DNA of 64,000 bases. Source: Saxidomus purpurata (lineage: Eukaryota; Mollusca; Bivalvia; Venerida; Veneridae). Below are positions 63,901 through 64,000 of the stretch, piece by piece; positions within the stretch are counted from its first letter, which is position 1; the number at the start of each line of letters is the position of its first letter. Position numbers and translations under genes: made by a program. A model generated the notes under the pieces. It did no database searches. It was not told where the DNA came from and worked only from the letters and a program-made list of their open reading frames with translations. The stretch covers positions 3,219,333-3,283,332 of the forward strand of contig JAFMSR010000017.1 of the NCBI GenBank assembly GCA_022818135.1, written 5' to 3'.

Positions 63901-64000
63901 TTTGTTTTAACAGGGCAATGCAGGGATCAGTCTCACCATCCTGACAATAATCCTAGCAGTATTAGTGGTCCTTATAGTGGCCCTTAGTGGTATAGGGGTC
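57718..64000 (+). CDS. SLC12A8: SLC12A8 (cation-chloride cotransporter family), 5' part
   Basis: SLC12A8 (CCC9) is the divergent, orphan member of the SLC12 membrane transporter family; reported substrates (polyamines or amino acids, NMN) are debated. Three coding exons are visible: 57718-57942, 58761-58901 and 63914 to the window edge, 151 residues in all. Residues 1-75 are a soluble, variable N-tail. The second exon encodes [40 protein letters not shown], which is the SLC12A8 signature and the first transmembrane helix, nearly identical to the human protein as I know it. The third gives the second helix, ending ALSGIGV. Intron 1 has a GC donor, and intron 2 is about 5 kb of repeats. The gene is cut by the window. 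Confidence 0.93.
58190..58770. repeat. Degenerate tandem repeat with acceptor-like units
   Basis: A dozen or so diverged units of TTTTAGAATCTTACACAGTA plus AATGTAT, spaced about 30-60 bp. The last good unit at 58723 is followed by the real exon acceptor TTTCAGAATCTCATTCAG, which has the same pattern. Confidence 0.75.
58761..58901 (+). CDS. SLC12A8: SLC12A8 exon 2 (residues 76-122), signature and TM1
   Basis: Acceptor taatttcag, donor ATTGTG|gtaatt, phase 0 at both ends. [19 protein letters not shown] is the family signature. The acceptor and first codons look like the last unit of the degenerate repeat that fills the intron just upstream. Confidence 0.96.
59136..59165. other. Hairpin typical of a retroelement end
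   Basis: GGCTTT GTA AAAGCC followed by GAAACGTTGGTC. The phrase 'AGCCGAAACGTT' next to such a stem recurs at retroelement ends in many invertebrate genomes; I cannot delimit an element. Confidence 0.3.
59562..60135 (+). mobile_element. Non-autonomous repeat with GTCGAGC/GCTCGAC hairpin
   Basis: Begins GTCGAGCCCACTTGCGGTGA with a GTCGAGC/GCTCGAC hairpin, followed by a GCGTGCGTCCGTC tract and two GCATGGAGGGATTTTGATGT units. GGCGGGCTCGACATG near 60040 is the inverse of the start. The last ~65 bp (GGCAAGCACT...GACAGCTGTTG) match the end of the family D array that follows. SLC12A8 intron 2. Confidence 0.65.
60388..63512 (+). repeat. Family D element, amplified as a multi-level tandem array
   Basis: Starts CTCGACTTTTCTATGAAAAG-type (60399, again at 60619 and 61778). 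The end GTCGAGCACGCTGTCCTACTGACAG-type occurs at 61571, 62723 and 63480. Between them ~150-bp units with TTGGTTAAGTTTTTCGTACC recur, and a block from one end to the next is about 1150 bp, then about 757 bp. The start and end are inverse (CTCGACTTTT / AAAAGTCGAG), and the end has a CTGTC/GACAG hairpin. Fills SLC12A8 intron 2. Confidence 0.85.
63914..64000 (+). CDS. SLC12A8: SLC12A8 exon 3, partial (residues 123-151), TM2
   Basis: Acceptor tttaacag, phase 0. [20 protein letters not shown] and IVALSGIGV match the human order GNTGV... then TVLSGIGV. Continues beyond the window. Confidence 0.94.

Overview
The window looks like nuclear DNA of a mollusc, most likely a bivalve. It is AT-rich, has many short exons with GT-AG splice sites, and is dense in small non-autonomous repeats whose internal units contain GACCTTTGACCT-type or TTATGCTCCGGACAA-type blocks, a style I associate with bivalve genomes. 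The species call is inference; the eukaryotic gene structures are read directly from the sequence.

Three protein genes and one tRNA gene can be supported. (1) TRAPPC9, a TRAPP II vesicle-tethering subunit, fills about 1.4-36 kb on the minus strand. I could place 24 coding exons by homology and splice phase. Their lengths sum to 3708 nt, an intact frame of 1235 residues; the first exon is the only weak one. A cluster of three TGACGTCA palindromes at 36.3 kb is a plausible promoter. (2) Inside TRAPPC9 intron 7, on the opposite strand (22.9-28.6 kb), lies a complete three-exon gene for an 843-residue protein with two TALE-class homeodomains in tandem. (3) SLC12A8, an orphan cation-chloride-cotransporter family member, starts at 57.7 kb on the plus strand and runs off the right edge; three coding exons are visible. 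(4) An initiator tRNA-Met gene lies at 37.8 kb in the intergenic space.

Layout: 1-1.46 kb TRAPPC9 3' flank; 1.46-35.9 kb TRAPPC9 with introns loaded with repeats, namely seven tandem-core elements (all in one orientation), four tRNA-derived SINE copies (all in the other), pogo-like and other inverted-repeat elements, and minisatellites; 36-57.6 kb intergenic with the tRNA, a broken LINE reverse transcriptase, SINEs, large foldbacks, a TA-flanked pogo-like element, a hAT transposase remnant, a hAT MITE with a perfect 8-bp target duplication and a 40-bp palindromic micro-insertion; 57.6-64 kb SLC12A8 5' part, with intron 2 filled by a tandemly amplified repeat.

The three proteins do not form an obvious pathway. 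The most interesting points are the double-TALE nested gene, a minisatellite that has amplified the 5' splice site of a TRAPPC9 exon, a degenerate repeat that runs into the 3' splice site of an SLC12A8 exon, two GC-AG introns, and a terminal architecture (hairpin plus subterminal C5/G5 inverted repeat) shared by three otherwise different repeat families.
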